From Leishmania donovani (taxonomy: Eukaryota > Euglenozoa > Kinetoplastea > Trypanosomatida > Trypanosomatidae), in NCBI RefSeq assembly GCF_000227135.1, contig NC_018261.1, forward strand, positions 846,840 to 910,839: a stretch of DNA of 64,000 nucleotides, written 5' to 3'. Of the stretch, positions 1 through 10,509 are shown piece after piece. A program made the position numbers and the translations under genes. The notes under the pieces were generated by a model. It had not been told where the DNA came from. It saw only the letters and a program-made list of their open reading frames with translations, and made no database searches. The first letter of the stretch is position 1, and each line of letters begins with the position of its first letter.

Positions 1-70
1 TCGCTCCGACGCAGCGCCGCGCAGGGCCTCCTCGCCGACGTGCGTAGCGGTAAGCATCACTCTGGCCTCT
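1..70. mobile_element. SIDER2-like retroposon fragment at window edge
   Basis: These 70 bases match 13782-13851 with one mismatch (position 65), and that second site lies inside a longer SIDER2-like element. Similarity stops abruptly at 70, so this is either a truncated copy or one broken by the assembly problem that starts at position 46. The rest of the element would lie left of the window. Confidence 0.6.
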
Positions 71-768
71 TCCTGTGTCAAGGGGACTGAACACTGGAAA
101 GCCCCGTCGAGGTGTCCCTATCCTTCAACGTAGACAAAAAAGTGAAGAAAAACGACAAAAAAGAAAGAGAGCTCCTAACAAGGGCGAAAGTCCGGTAAGA
201 AAGAGGAGCACCGACATACATAGCGGCAGTGGCGGTGGAAGTGTGCGGGTATGGAGGAGGGGCTGGCGACATGAAGTGCATGCATGTGAAAGAAGCCTCG
301 CAGCGTTTTACAGGCGCAGGAACAACCGCAAAAGCGACACTCACACGCTGAGAGTGANNNNNNNNNNNNNNNNNNNNNNNNNNNNNNNNNNNNNNNNNNN
401 NNNNNNNNNNNNNNNNNNNNNNNNNNNNNNNNNNNNNNNNNNNNNNNNNNNNNNNNAGCGGTAAGCATCACTCTGGCCTCTTCCTGTGTCAAGGGGACTG
501 AACACTGGAAAGCCCCGTCGAGGTGTCCCTATCCTTCAACGTAGACAAAAAAGTGAAGAAAAACGACAAAAAAGAAAGAGAGCTCCTAACAAGGGCGAAA
601 GTCCGGTAAGAAAGAGGAGCACCGACATACATAGCGGCAGTGGCGGTGGAAGTGTGCGGGTATGGAGGAGGGGCTGGCGACATGAAGTGCATGCATGTGA
701 AAGAAGCCTCGCAGCGTTTTACAGGCGCAGGAACAACCGCAAAAGCGACACTCACACGCTGAGAGTGA
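46..768. repeat. Exact direct duplication flanking a 99-N gap
   Basis: Bases 46-357 recur as 457-768 (312 bp, no difference that I found), separated only by N at 358-456. Both copies therefore encode the same spurious 88-95 residue ORFs. A perfect duplication that ends exactly at a gap is the signature of two overlapping contig ends that were not merged, so the true sequence probably holds one copy. Confidence 0.85.
358..456. other. Assembly gap (99 N)
   Basis: Run of 99 undetermined bases between identical flanks. Its length equals that of the gap at 4806-4904, suggesting a placeholder size and not a measured distance. Confidence 0.98.
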
Positions 769-3073
769 GAGAGTATGCTTTCTTGTGTGTGTGCGTGTGT
801 GACCCAGAAGACGACATCTACCGTGATGAGGGGTTCTACACGAGCGACGAAGGGAGAAGAGGAAGGGGCACAAAGGAAAAGTCAAGGACAAGAGGGCAAA
901 AAAAAAACGAATAGAAGGAAAAAAAAATATCGTCAAAGTGTGGTAGCGAGTAGCAGCAAAACAAACAAGGAAGCGATCGTCACGGCAGCCAGAGTCAGCA
1001 CAGAAAGCGAGAAACAGAGTTGGGGAGATCCGAAAAGAAAAAAAAGACAAGGAAGAGGCAAGAGGCAGGAGGCAGGAGGCAGGAGGCAGGGAGACGTGTT
1101 ACCCCATACGCCGGCTTTCATCCCTGACGTTTTGTGTTCGCCGTCTTTTGTTTTTTTTTTCGGATGCGGAGAGCGTTCTCGTTGGCAAATTCTCATCCTG
1201 CTACTCGATTCCCTCTTATGCACCACTGTTGGCACCACAGCCACGAAGAATGCCACGTATAGACAGCAAAGAGAATAGAAAAAGAAGCGAACACACGAAA
1301 AAAAAAATTCAAACAACAAAGAGAGGCGAATTTTCGCCTCAGTCAAACACCTCACGGTGCCATGCTCCCCTCGCTCCACCGTCCTGTCTGTTACTTCGTC
1401 GTCGTTCGACCGTATAGAATGCGAAGAGGCAACACGGAAAGCCGCAACAGAGGCACGACGCGCACATAAACAGCTACATAAAGGGAGAAAAGAGTCACAG
1501 GAAAGCGCTCAGTATATTACTCCTCTTTGCCTTTTATTCAACTAGGACGTGCGTTCTGCCAAGGTGGGGCGATGCAGATGAGCACTCTGCACTCCTCTCC
1601 GGCAGAACCCCCTCCCTGTCGCCCTGTTTCGTTCGCCATCCGTTTTCCTTCGTCTTCTGCCGCCGACATGAGCTTGCACGTTTGTATGCTTCCTCGAGTT
1701 CATGACTATGCACCTCCCCCGCTGCAATTATGCTGCAGTGGTGATGCACAGCTCCTTCCTTTTCGGAGGGAGGGGGGGGGTGCTTCCGCGCCTTGGACTT
1801 CATCGGGGGCACCAGATCAGGCTCCACCATACACGCGAAAGGAAGGAACAGCGAAACCTTTGGAAGAGGAGCGAGGTTGGCGTGGGTAGGATGCACTGCC
1901 ACACACACACGCCTACAGGCGAACAGGCAAGAGCACATACTGTAGAGAAGAGGGGGGCGAGTATCCGCAGGCCACTCCAGCGACCAGAGGCGCATGCAGG
2001 AAAGACAACAACACCGCCAAAGAGGACTCGCAGAAGCCTAGAAAAAGATGAAGCGCACTCATTTGCACGGAGGCGCACGCACACGAATGCGCGCTTGCAG
2101 ATGCGACACACACGCAGACAAGAAATACTGTTTAAGAAAAGAAGCGCGAAGATAGCAGAACTCGCGTCAATAGTGGTCTACATCGCCTTGAAGAGATCAT
2201 AATACAAAGGCCAGTAAAGAAACAAGGTAACGGGGAGTCCACTCAAAGAGCTACGTGAGACCTCAGCAATACGACTTGGCATCACCCACACAGACCTGCA
2301 GATCTCGTGGAGCCGGTGCCAGCATATATGCTGGGACGCCCCTCCACAGGAGCAGGAACACGGAGAGCTAAAGCTCATACAGTCGACGTCGTCGCACCAG
2401 GAAACCCCACCGCACCACAAATCTTTTTTTTTTTGCTTTCTTGTGTCGCTCTCATGCTTTTCTCGCCTCTGTCGCTGGTGTCCACTCCTCTGCCGTCTCT
2501 TCCCTTCTTTTTCACTCTACGCCGAATCCTCGAGGTCGTCGTGCGCTCTCTCCCCTTCAGTTTCCGAAGGCGTGTCAGAACGCCATGCTCTCATCAGATA
2601 CAGAAATCACGTAAGTGCCACTGTATCGGCCCGCTTTTCCTCTGCCCTCTGCATGGTAAGGTAAGATGGATCACAACCAGAGCGCAGGAAACAGCAACAG
2701 GAACACAAAAAAACGTACGTCTGCCAACACATCAACCGGCACTGTCACTACCGTCTTCCGCCTACCACAAACTCGTACCCCGATATATACGTACACACAC
2801 AGCCGCCCCTCACCCACCCCCTGCGGCACGGCGGCCACATCCGCGTCCTCTAGGACGAGCCGTCCGGCCGCTGCATCCGCCCACGCGTCTATAACGGGCT
2901 CAGCCTGTCCCTCCCCCCTCGCAGGCATGCCTGCGCCATCGGCGCCACACCCACCGAGCCGCATGGCGCGCACCAAAGTAGGCGGGACCGCCCTCACGGG
3001 CGTTACTCGAGGGCGGTGGCGTCTGTCAAAGGGTGGGGGGCAGGGGTAGCATGCCGGTGGTGGCCTAGGCGCA
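769..3073. other. Intergenic region, no gene recognised
   Basis: Downstream (3' side) of the kinase-phosphatase gene. It holds purine-rich and A-rich tracts, a short tandem repeat of period 7 (unit ggcagga, about four copies, 1063-1090), a perfect 16-bp palindrome at 2319-2334, and from about 2800 a GC-rich patch described separately. ORFs here are short, have no recognisable motif and lack the codon character of the real genes. Confidence 0.6.
1063..1090. repeat. Period-7 minisatellite
   Basis: About four consecutive copies of the heptamer ggcagga on the plus strand. It is non-coding in any supported frame. Confidence 0.7.
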
Positions 3074-4550
3074 NNNNNNNNNNNNNNNNNNNNNNNNNNN
3101 NNNNNNNNNNNNNNNNNNNNNNNNNNNNNNNNNNNNNNNNNNNNNNNNNNNNNNNNNNNNNNNNNNNNNNNNNNNNNNNNNNNNNNNNNNNNNNNNNNNN
3201 NNNNNNNNNNNNNNNNNNNNNNNNNNNNNNNNNNNNNNNNNNNNNNNNNNNNNNNNNNNNNNNNNNNNNNNNNNNNNNNNNNNNNNNNNNNNNNNNNNNN
3301 NNNNNNNNNNNNNNNNNNNNNNNNNNNNNNNNNNNNNNNNNNNNNNNNNNNNNNNNNNNNNNNNNNNNNNNNNNNNNNNNNNNNNNNNNNNNNNNNNNNN
3401 NNNNNNNNNNNNNNNNNNNNNNNNNNNNNNNNNNNNNNNNNNNNNNNNNNNNNNNNNNNNNNNNNNNNNNNNNNNNNNNNNNNNNNNNNNNNNNNNNNNN
3501 NNNNNNNNNNNNNNNNNNNNNNNNNNNNNNNNNNNNNNNNNNNNNNNNNNNNNNNNNNNNNNNNNNNNNNNNNNNNNNNNNNNNNNNNNNNNNNNNNNNN
3601 NNNNNNNNNNNNNNNNNNNNNNNNNNNNNNNNNNNNNNNNNNNNNNNNNNNNNNNNNNNNNNNNNNNNNNNNNNNNNNNNNNNNNNNNNNNNNNNNNNNN
3701 NNNNNNNNNNNNNNNNNNNNNNNATGCAAGGTCGTGGCGTGCGGCGGGGTGTGCTTCGCTGGGCGGGTGCGCGCCTTGTTTTGAGGGATGCTCAATCCAC
3801 CTGTATGGCGTGCTTCACTGTCCAGCGCACCACCTTCCACAGGGCGGCGCGCAGGGCAGCGTCGCCAGAGAGGCCCGCCTTCGTGGGTGTTGCTGGCCGC
3901 AGTCGTGCATTCTGTCATAGCCTTGCGGAACACCTCGCAGGTGTGCGTCTGCGTGGCTGACTCTTTGGTGTGCGGCCGGACGTGGTGTGTATGCGCCTAG
4001 CATGGACGTGGCAGCACAGCCGGAACGCCGCTGCCTCGCTCTTGTCGTTGGGAAGAGGGGGAGGGCGTACACCTGTGCCCCGTGTCGTGGTGTGCGAGCG
4101 CGGGGACGCCAGCCCGGTGCCTCCTCTCTCTTGCTGCACCGGGATGCTGAGACGCTGGTACGCCAGGTGCCCTGTGGGGCCTGTGGGAGTGAACTGCACG
4201 TCTTGCGCAATGCAGACCCCTGTGCCGACGCTTCGTGACGGGGGCGGGCCGACCAACCACGGTGTGCTTGGCTGCGTCCACTGGCAGTCGCGCTGTGTCC
4301 GGCGCTGGCGGGGAAACGGGCTGCTTCCTGCATCAGCGCCTCGCTGCCAAAACAGAAAACAGGAGTTGGGGGACGTGTACCCGTTGAATCGCCGGCACAA
4401 CTCGCGGTGCGTCAGCACAGGCGTGACCGTGCCGCGAGCCTCTTCGGCGACATTGCCCCGCCCCCTGCCCTGCCCTGCCCGCGGACGCCAAGGGTGGGCC
4501 ACCGTACTCGGGGGGGGGGTGCGGCAGGCTCGTGGCCTGCCGTCCATGAT
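2800..4550 (-). other. GC-rich, partly open patch; possible degenerate mobile element
   Basis: On both sides of the 650-N gap the sequence is markedly GC-rich and carries fairly long open frames on the minus strand. Examples are a 210-residue ORF at 3915-4547 and coding-like acidic/alanine-rich text read from about 2810-3070. No frame gives a domain I recognise: I looked for the catalytic residues of ingi/L1Tc-type endonuclease, reverse transcriptase or RNase H, and for a tyrosine-recombinase motif, and found none. The coding-like text switches frame, which would fit a decayed retroelement or pseudogene, but GC-rich non-coding DNA gives similar ORFs by chance. This is an inference with low confidence. 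Confidence 0.25.
3074..3723. other. Assembly gap (650 N)
   Basis: Run of 650 undetermined bases. Unlike the two 99-N gaps it is not flanked by an exact duplication, so it probably hides real sequence, perhaps repetitive. Confidence 0.98.
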
Positions 4551-5178
4551 CGGGACACTGGAGGCTGGGATCCCACGGTGCGGTGTAGCTGGGATTATGA
4601 TAAAGCATCATAAAGGAGAAAAAAGAAAGGACGAGGCTTGTCTAGTACCGCCGAGCCTGTTCCAAACTTCTGAAAGTATTGGTGGGATGCCGGAAGTGCA
4701 CGAGACGAAAGAAGAGAGCGGCGCAAGAACGACGAAGAAAGGGAAAACTGGAAACAGGGACAAGAAAGCGAAGGAAAGAGGGAAAGAAGAGGGACGCACA
4801 AGACGNNNNNNNNNNNNNNNNNNNNNNNNNNNNNNNNNNNNNNNNNNNNNNNNNNNNNNNNNNNNNNNNNNNNNNNNNNNNNNNNNNNNNNNNNNNNNNN
4901 NNNNGTGGCCTGCCGTCCATGATCGGGACACTGGAGGCTGGGATCCCACGGTGCGGTGTAGCTGGGATTATGATAAAGCATCATAAAGGAGAAAAAAGAA
5001 AGGACGAGGCTTGTCTAGTACCGCCGAGCCTGTTCCAAACTTCTGAAAGTATTGGTGGGATGCCGGAAGTGCACGAGACGAAAGAAGAGAGCGGCGCAAG
5101 AACGACGAAGAAAGGGAAAACTGGAAACAGGGACAAGAAAGCGAAGGAAAGAGGGAAAGAAGAGGGACGCACAAGACG
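4532..5178. repeat. Exact direct duplication flanking a second 99-N gap
   Basis: Bases 4532-4805 recur as 4905-5178 (274 bp), separated only by N at 4806-4904. The arrangement is the same as at 46-768: identical flanks and a gap of identical length. Unmerged overlapping contig ends are the simplest explanation, and only one copy should be expected in the genome. Confidence 0.85.
4806..4904. other. Assembly gap (99 N)
   Basis: Run of 99 undetermined bases lying between the two copies of an exact 274-bp duplication. Confidence 0.98.
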
Positions 5179-5642
5179 GAACAGGGCGTTGGCGGAAGTG
5201 CGCCGTAACGCGATGAGAAGAAACGAAAAACAAAAGAAAAGAGGGAAAGAGCACAGTGACGCAAGACAGCAAACAAGGACACATCCTTTACACACATAGA
5301 CACAAACGTGTGAAACAAGACCAGGAAGAACGACAAAACAAGAGCGGGAAAATAGAAAGAAAGTAAAGGGCACGCACAACAGCGGGCACGAGGCGTCAAA
5401 GAAGAAATAGAGCGAGATGGGGTGGGGGAACAACACACACACACACATACATCTATATATATATATATGGTACGGAAGCAAGTGGCTGTGGGCGAGTACG
5501 TCGAGACTCCACGGCGTACATCAATGCAAGAAGACAGGACCAGCGAATACGCATACCCGCTCACGTGCACATAGGCGCAGACACGCATGTGAGGAAGGTC
5601 ACGTGGCGGCGAAAGGGATGCCTTCTTCTGCTTTGGCTTTGT
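5179..5642. other. Intergenic: 3' flank of kinase-phosphatase gene
   Basis: Purine-rich plus strand (pyrimidine-rich on the transcribed sense), ending in a compound microsatellite. It lies directly downstream of the kinase-phosphatase stop codon and is probably its 3' untranslated region. No gene is seen. Confidence 0.6.
5433..5468. repeat. Compound (AC)n/(TA)n microsatellite
   Basis: An AC run (5433-5447) is followed by a TA run (5454-5468). Dinucleotide runs like this are common in trypanosomatid intergenic DNA. Confidence 0.8.
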
Positions 5643-8600
5643 TCAGTTTGCTGAACGCCCGAGGGACTCGATGTCGAGGGGCCGGTTTGGCTTGGGGTAC
5701 AGTTCTTTGTCCAGCTCCACCAGCTGATCAAAGAAGCCCTTGTTTGGGAGAATCGCAGGTCTGCCCTTCTTGGTCACCAGATAGGCCTCATCCAGCCGCA
5801 TGCCTCTTTTAATCATCAGGTACGCAATCACCGTTGTGGCGGAGCGCGACAGGCCTGCAAAGCAGTGCACCAGGCACCCGCTCTTTTTCGACTGGCTTTC
5901 CTCGATGAAGTTGACGGCCTCCTGAAAAGACATGCGAATGTTAGCGCCAGGGATGTCGTCCACGACGATGACCTTGTGATGGCCGCCCTCCGGTGGCACC
6001 GGCACAAGTTGCCGGCCTACAGTGAGCAGATACGTAATGTTCAGCTTTCGGTACACCATCTGCGACTGCGCAGAGCGGAGACTGCCGCAGTAGAGATACG
6101 GCACGATTTCATCCGGGTAGAGCTTGTTCCAGTTGACCGTAATGTTGGGCAGCTCGGTGTCGAGGTTCTTCTCGTAGTAGTCCTTGTAGAGCGAGGGCTC
6201 GTTGTCGAGCGCGATCGTGAGGTCGTCGAAGCGCTGCAGCCGCTCTCGCAAAGGCAGGGTTGTGAGGCTGTCGTTGGCGGCGAGGTAGATCACCTTCAGC
6301 TTGGGCGACATGATCACTGTCTTGGAGTTACTCACGCTGGAGCCGCCAACTAAGGAGACGGCCGTGTTACCCACTAAGCTTGCCATTCGCGCGCCGTTCA
6401 CCTGCGTGGTGGACATGGCAAAGTTCTCCATCACGTTCGATGCGCTGGAACATAGCGGAGGAGCGACTATATCAAGCAAGCTATCAGGAATGCTGGAGAA
6501 GTTGTTGTAGTCCAGCGCGGCCGAGGTGAGGGAGCTGAGGTAGATGAAGGTCTGCGGTAGATCTACGAGGGCGTTGTGGCTCGCATCGAGGCTTTCGAGC
6601 TCGCTAAGGTTGCCGAGGCTATCTGGGAGCTCGGTAAGTTTGTTGTACGACACCACAAGCTTGCGCAAGTGGATCAAGAAGCTCAGCTCATGTGGAAGAG
6701 ACCTGAGGTTGTTCTGTGAAATATCCAAAACGACCACCTGCAGCAGTGGCGGGTCGTACACCTCAGGCGGCACCTCGTCCAGCCCGTAGTTGTACAGCAG
6801 CAGCTCCGAGTGATTGCTGGTGCGGCAGCGCTCCAGCTCCTGCTGCCAGTCGTCGTCTTCGATTTCCTCGGCCTTGGGAAGCGCTAGCTTCCTCGCCTCT
6901 TTGCCCTTCATGAGTGAGAGCCTCGTCGGCGGAGGCAAGCAAAGCGAGCCAAAGTCCTTTGGCGTCACAGGATCCGCGCGGCCGTGTGGGAAGCCTACCG
7001 TGTTGAAACCCGTATTGCTGTTGTTGGCGCCGCTGCCAAGGTTTAGTCCGCCACCGGGCATCCCACCTAGCCCACGGAAGCTGATAAAGCTGCGACAGTT
7101 GATGTTAACCGAAATGCTCTGCTCGCTTATGTCGTCAGGAAGGCGGACGACGCTCTCCATGTCGCCAAACATGCCCTTTGTAATGCTGCCGCCACCAGTG
7201 CTGCGCACCGCAATCGACCGCTCCGCTGCGCGCTGCGCCACGAGGTGTGCCGTAAGAGAGCCTACAGGGAAGTTCGCCGTCATCTCAAGCGTCTCGAGCG
7301 CGTGCACATCCGGCACCGTCGACGGCTGCGCCAGCACGGCCTTGTTGGCACCATCCCTGCTGTGCTCGATCGTGTGAATCAGAAACGGCACTAACTCGTG
7401 GCCGTCCTTGTGGTAGTTGCCTACAGAGCACTTGCCGCAGCGGATGTAGCCGTCGCAGTCGGAGCATTGATAGAGCGCCACCGTCAGCTCGGCGCTGCAT
7501 TGGCCGCAGAGCAGGTTCTCGCCCTCGAAAACGAGAACCGTAGGCTTCTCGCCCGTGGCACCAGCGATAACGGACGCCTCGGTGCATGACTCGCTGCCGT
7601 GTAGCGTGGCGTCACCAGCAGAGCTGAGCATCTGGCTCTCCTGGAACGGGTCCTGTGCGAGGACCTCTAGCATGCGGGCTTCGTCGCGCGTCTCGGGTTT
7701 CGAGTGCACGGCGCTCTGTAACTCCTCCTCCGTGACCTCGACAATCGTCTTTGGCAAGTTTTGCGCGAAACTCAGGTTTCTGAAGTACGTGTGCTTCAGC
7801 GCCGCTCGCGCGTCTTGGAACCTACCCTCCAGCGCATCCTCAATGAAGGAGACCAGCGCTGGCGTCAGCTGCGCCCGTTGTTTTCGCACGGCTGTGAGTA
7901 CCGCGTCGACGGCAAACGTCCTGTTCTTCTCACTGTCGAGCAGTTCTGCCCATACTGTGTCGAAGAGCTCCGGCAGTACCGAGGCGGCAAGGAGTCCGAC
8001 GCAGAACATGTCCACGCTGGGGCCATGCAAGGGACTATGCCGCCGCACCCACGCGGGTAGCGCGTAGAGCGGCGCGCCTTCCGCGATGGAGTCCGCCAAG
8101 GCGTCTGCCGTCACAAACAGCGGCCCAAAATCGGCAATGCAATAGTGCAAGGTATGCTCGCAAAAGAATATGTTCGTCGGAAGCAGAGAGAGATGCGCTA
8201 CGCCGTTGTCGTGCAAGTGGACCAACCCAGCCAGCACATCCACCAAGAAATCCTGCAGCGTTGGGGACGAGCTGTCGCCCTTCACCGGAGGCACGGCTTC
8301 AATGGACCCACCCGACATGTAGTCCTGCACCACGAAGCAGTTCACTTTCTTGTCCTCCACAATGTCGATGAAGCGCATAACGTTTGGGTGGTCCACCTTG
8401 CGGGAGAAAACAAGCTGGCGACGCATTTCTCGCGCCCATTTCTCCCGCCCAGGTGCTTGCAGCCGCTTCAGAATAGACTTGTAGATAATCTTGAAGGCAA
8501 ACTGCTTGGAATGATTGCGGCGCAGATGAACCATCATCGTTTCCGAGAAGCGGCCCTCACCAAGAAAAGCGTCCACCTGGAAGCCGTTTCGCTGCTGCGT

Positions 8601-10391
8601 GCGGTAGTTTGGCACTGCCATGCTACTCATCGAGGCCCCCCTCAGCCCCGGCGCGCTCATTGTCCGGTCGCCGAAGCTACCCACCATTTGCCCACCGAAA
8701 GCGAAGCTGCTCGTCATGGACATTTTGCGCATCAATGACGAGGTGCCTACGACCAAGCTGTGCTTGAAGAAGGGGTGTTGCAGCAGCCGCAGCACACTCG
8801 GCCGCTTCGAGGGCACCTTTTGCAGGCAGAGTCTGATCGCGTCCTCGATGTCGTACGCGAAGCTCCAGTGCGGGCGGGGTGGGAAGCTCAGGTCGAAGCC
8901 CATGAGCCGCTCATGCACCTGCGCGTAGGAGCACTCGGCGATCTCAACCGGATCGCAGCCGTAGGCGAGACGGTACATGAGCACGCCAAAGCCCCAGATA
9001 TCCACCGCCGCCACTCCGGCCGCGCCTTCGTCCGAGACGACATTGACCTCGCCTGTCGCGTACGGGCCCTCCGGGTCGAACACCTCGGGTGGGAGACAGG
9101 CCAACTCGCCGTTGAATACGAGATCCTCCGGACACTGCACCGCGAAGAGACGCCAGAAACCGGCGTCGGCGATGCAGAAGTGGCCCTCGCCGTTCTCGAG
9201 CACATTGTCGAGCTTCAAATTGTGGTGATAGACTCGGTGTGAATGCAGGATGCGAAGACCCACCGCCACCTCCGTCAGGATCCGGCGCAGCTTGTCGGAG
9301 TCGTGCGAGAGCCGGCCTGCGTAGTTGCCGATGTTGCCCTTTGCATGGTAGTTGGTGATTACGATCATGTTCTCCTTCGCCTCATCATTGAGAACGTCGC
9401 TGATTTGCAGCACGTTCTGGTGCACAATGTTGACGAGAACCCGCTGCTCCGCGGTGATCTCCTCCAGCAGCCGGCGCCGGAGCACAAAGCTGATCACCTT
9501 GAGGATGCGGAATACCGGGCCTCTGGCGGCATCGTCGGAAAGGGAGTCGCTCGAGCCGTGCGGGGGCGTACACCTGCTCGATAACGCCGCGACGTCACGG
9601 GTAGCGAAGTAGCTTCGCCCGATGGTGCCGGCATTGTAGGCGGCGCGCAAGCGGTAGCCATCAATTGTTTCGTCTTGATGGAAATCAGGGATGCAGATTA
9701 CGCACGACCGGTTTGAAAAGGACACTTCAGGGTGATTCAGAAAGAGCAGACCGACGGAGCTGCTGCGGAGGGCGTCGAGCACCTCGTACATGACCTTTTC
9801 CTCCTCGGTGGGTCGCTCCGCATCGAGTCCCTCACACTTGCGGACAATGGAATCGACGCGCGACGCAATGCGGAGTGCGCGGGCGGACAACTTCTGCGGT
9901 GCGACGGAGGCTTCGCGCGACGTGCCATGGGAGCTCGCGCCTCGCTGAAGCTGCTGCTGTTCGTGACCGTTTAGCGCGGCGTCTGCTGCTGCGTGCAGCG
10001 GCTGTGATTTGGGTGGCGCTGTTCCTGGCGCCTGAGGTACCTTGCCGTGCTCCACAGAGCCTCCTGCAGCCGAACCGACAGTAGGCGAGTGTCCCACACC
10101 ATCGCTGTTGGTGTCGGCCCCAGCACCAGCGAACCTTTTAGCTCCGCCGCTTCCGCCTACGCGACTGATATGGATTGTGCTAGCGCTCAGGATGGTCTCA
10201 GATACGTTAGCATCGCCAACCTCGGCTGAGCTCCTAAAGTGGTTGTGCTGCGCGCACCCGTTTCGCTTTCCATGGGTGCTGTCTACACGGCACCGCGAGA
10301 GCTCGCGGTTCGATCGGCAGTTGGTGTCAGCGCAGGCGGCCAGAATTCTGCCACCCCGCGAGTTCGCTGAGCCGCATAGGACACCCATCAC
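5643..10391 (-). CDS. Tandem pseudokinase / ZZ-like zinc finger / LRR / dual-specificity phosphatase fusion protein
   Basis: 1582 residues. A kinase fold at about 240-542 has the HRD triad as HHN (389-391), Asn396, DAG in place of DFG (409-411) and an intact PPE. A second kinase fold at about 603-872 has a glycine loop at 610-613, Lys634, HLS in place of HRD (733-735), Asn740 and intact DFG (754-756). Both lack the catalytic aspartate, so both are probably pseudokinases. A ZZ-like finger follows (Cys962/965/976/979/985/988, His994/998). Leucine-rich repeats fill about 1195-1400. A C-terminal dual-specificity phosphatase (about 1418-1565) keeps Asp1478/1479 and the HCxxGxxRS signature (Cys1510, Arg1516), so phosphatase activity is likely. 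From memory, kinase-phosphatase fusions have been noted in trypanosomatid phosphatome surveys. Substrates cannot be inferred. The first methionine is used; no signal peptide or membrane segment is seen. Confidence 0.9.
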   Translation of the reverse strand: MMGVLCGSANSRGGRILAACADTNCRSNRELSRCRVDSTHGKRNGCAQHNHFRSSAEVGDANVSETILSASTIHISRVGGSGGAKRFAGAGADTNSDGVGHSPTVGSAAGGSVEHGKVPQAPGTAPPKSQPLHAAADAALNGHEQQQLQRGASSHGTSREASVAPQKLSARALRIASRVDSIVRKCEGLDAERPTEEEKVMYEVLDALRSSSVGLLFLNHPEVSFSNRSCVICIPDFHQDETIDGYRLRAAYNAGTIGRSYFATRDVAALSSRCTPPHGSSDSLSDDAARGPVFRILKVISFVLRRRLLEEITAEQRVLVNIVHQNVLQISDVLNDEAKENMIVITNYHAKGNIGNYAGRLSHDSDKLRRILTEVAVGLRILHSHRVYHHNLKLDNVLENGEGHFCIADAGFWRLFAVQCPEDLVFNGELACLPPEVFDPEGPYATGEVNVVSDEGAAGVAAVDIWGFGVLMYRLAYGCDPVEIAECSYAQVHERLMGFDLSFPPRPHWSFAYDIEDAIRLCLQKVPSKRPSVLRLLQHPFFKHSLVVGTSSLMRKMSMTSSFAFGGQMVGSFGDRTMSAPGLRGASMSSMAVPNYRTQQRNGFQVDAFLGEGRFSETMMVHLRRNHSKQFAFKIIYKSILKRLQAPGREKWAREMRRQLVFSRKVDHPNVMRFIDIVEDKKVNCFVVQDYMSGGSIEAVPPVKGDSSSPTLQDFLVDVLAGLVHLHDNGVAHLSLLPTNIFFCEHTLHYCIADFGPLFVTADALADSIAEGAPLYALPAWVRRHSPLHGPSVDMFCVGLLAASVLPELFDTVWAELLDSEKNRTFAVDAVLTAVRKQRAQLTPALVSFIEDALEGRFQDARAALKHTYFRNLSFAQNLPKTIVEVTEEELQSAVHSKPETRDEARMLEVLAQDPFQESQMLSSAGDATLHGSESCTEASVIAGATGEKPTVLVFEGENLLCGQCSAELTVALYQCSDCDGYIRCGKCSVGNYHKDGHELVPFLIHTIEHSRDGANKAVLAQPSTVPDVHALETLEMTANFPVGSLTAHLVAQRAAERSIAVRSTGGGSITKGMFGDMESVVRLPDDISEQSISVNINCRSFISFRGLGGMPGGGLNLGSGANNSNTGFNTVGFPHGRADPVTPKDFGSLCLPPPTRLSLMKGKEARKLALPKAEEIEDDDWQQELERCRTSNHSELLLYNYGLDEVPPEVYDPPLLQVVVLDISQNNLRSLPHELSFLIHLRKLVVSYNKLTELPDSLGNLSELESLDASHNALVDLPQTFIYLSSLTSAALDYNNFSSIPDSLLDIVAPPLCSSASNVMENFAMSTTQVNGARMASLVGNTAVSLVGGSSVSNSKTVIMSPKLKVIYLAANDSLTTLPLRERLQRFDDLTIALDNEPSLYKDYYEKNLDTELPNITVNWNKLYPDEIVPYLYCGSLRSAQSQMVYRKLNITYLLTVGRQLVPVPPEGGHHKVIVVDDIPGANIRMSFQEAVNFIEESQSKKSGCLVHCFAGLSRSATTVIAYLMIKRGMRLDEAYLVTKKGRPAILPNKGFFDQLVELDKELYPKPNRPLDIESLGRSAN

Positions 10392-10481
10392 TCGAGCACC
10401 TCAACACTATGCGTCGGTAGCGAAAACGAGCAAGAACCAAGCAAAAAGAAGACCGCGGGAGCCGACGTGCGCACAGACAAA

Positions 10482-10509
10482 CACACACACACACAGAGAG
10501 AGAGAGAAG
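10482..10509 (-). promoter_or_regulatory. Probable trans-splicing pyrimidine tract for kinase-phosphatase gene
   Basis: On the minus strand a CT run is followed by a GT run, about 90-120 nt upstream of the start codon, the usual place for the tract that directs spliced-leader addition. The exact AG acceptor cannot be chosen from sequence alone. Confidence 0.5.

Noticed and set aside
75..914. Identical 88-95 residue ORFs on both sides of the first gap
   Set aside because: They are copies created by the exact flanking duplication, and neither has a recognisable product.
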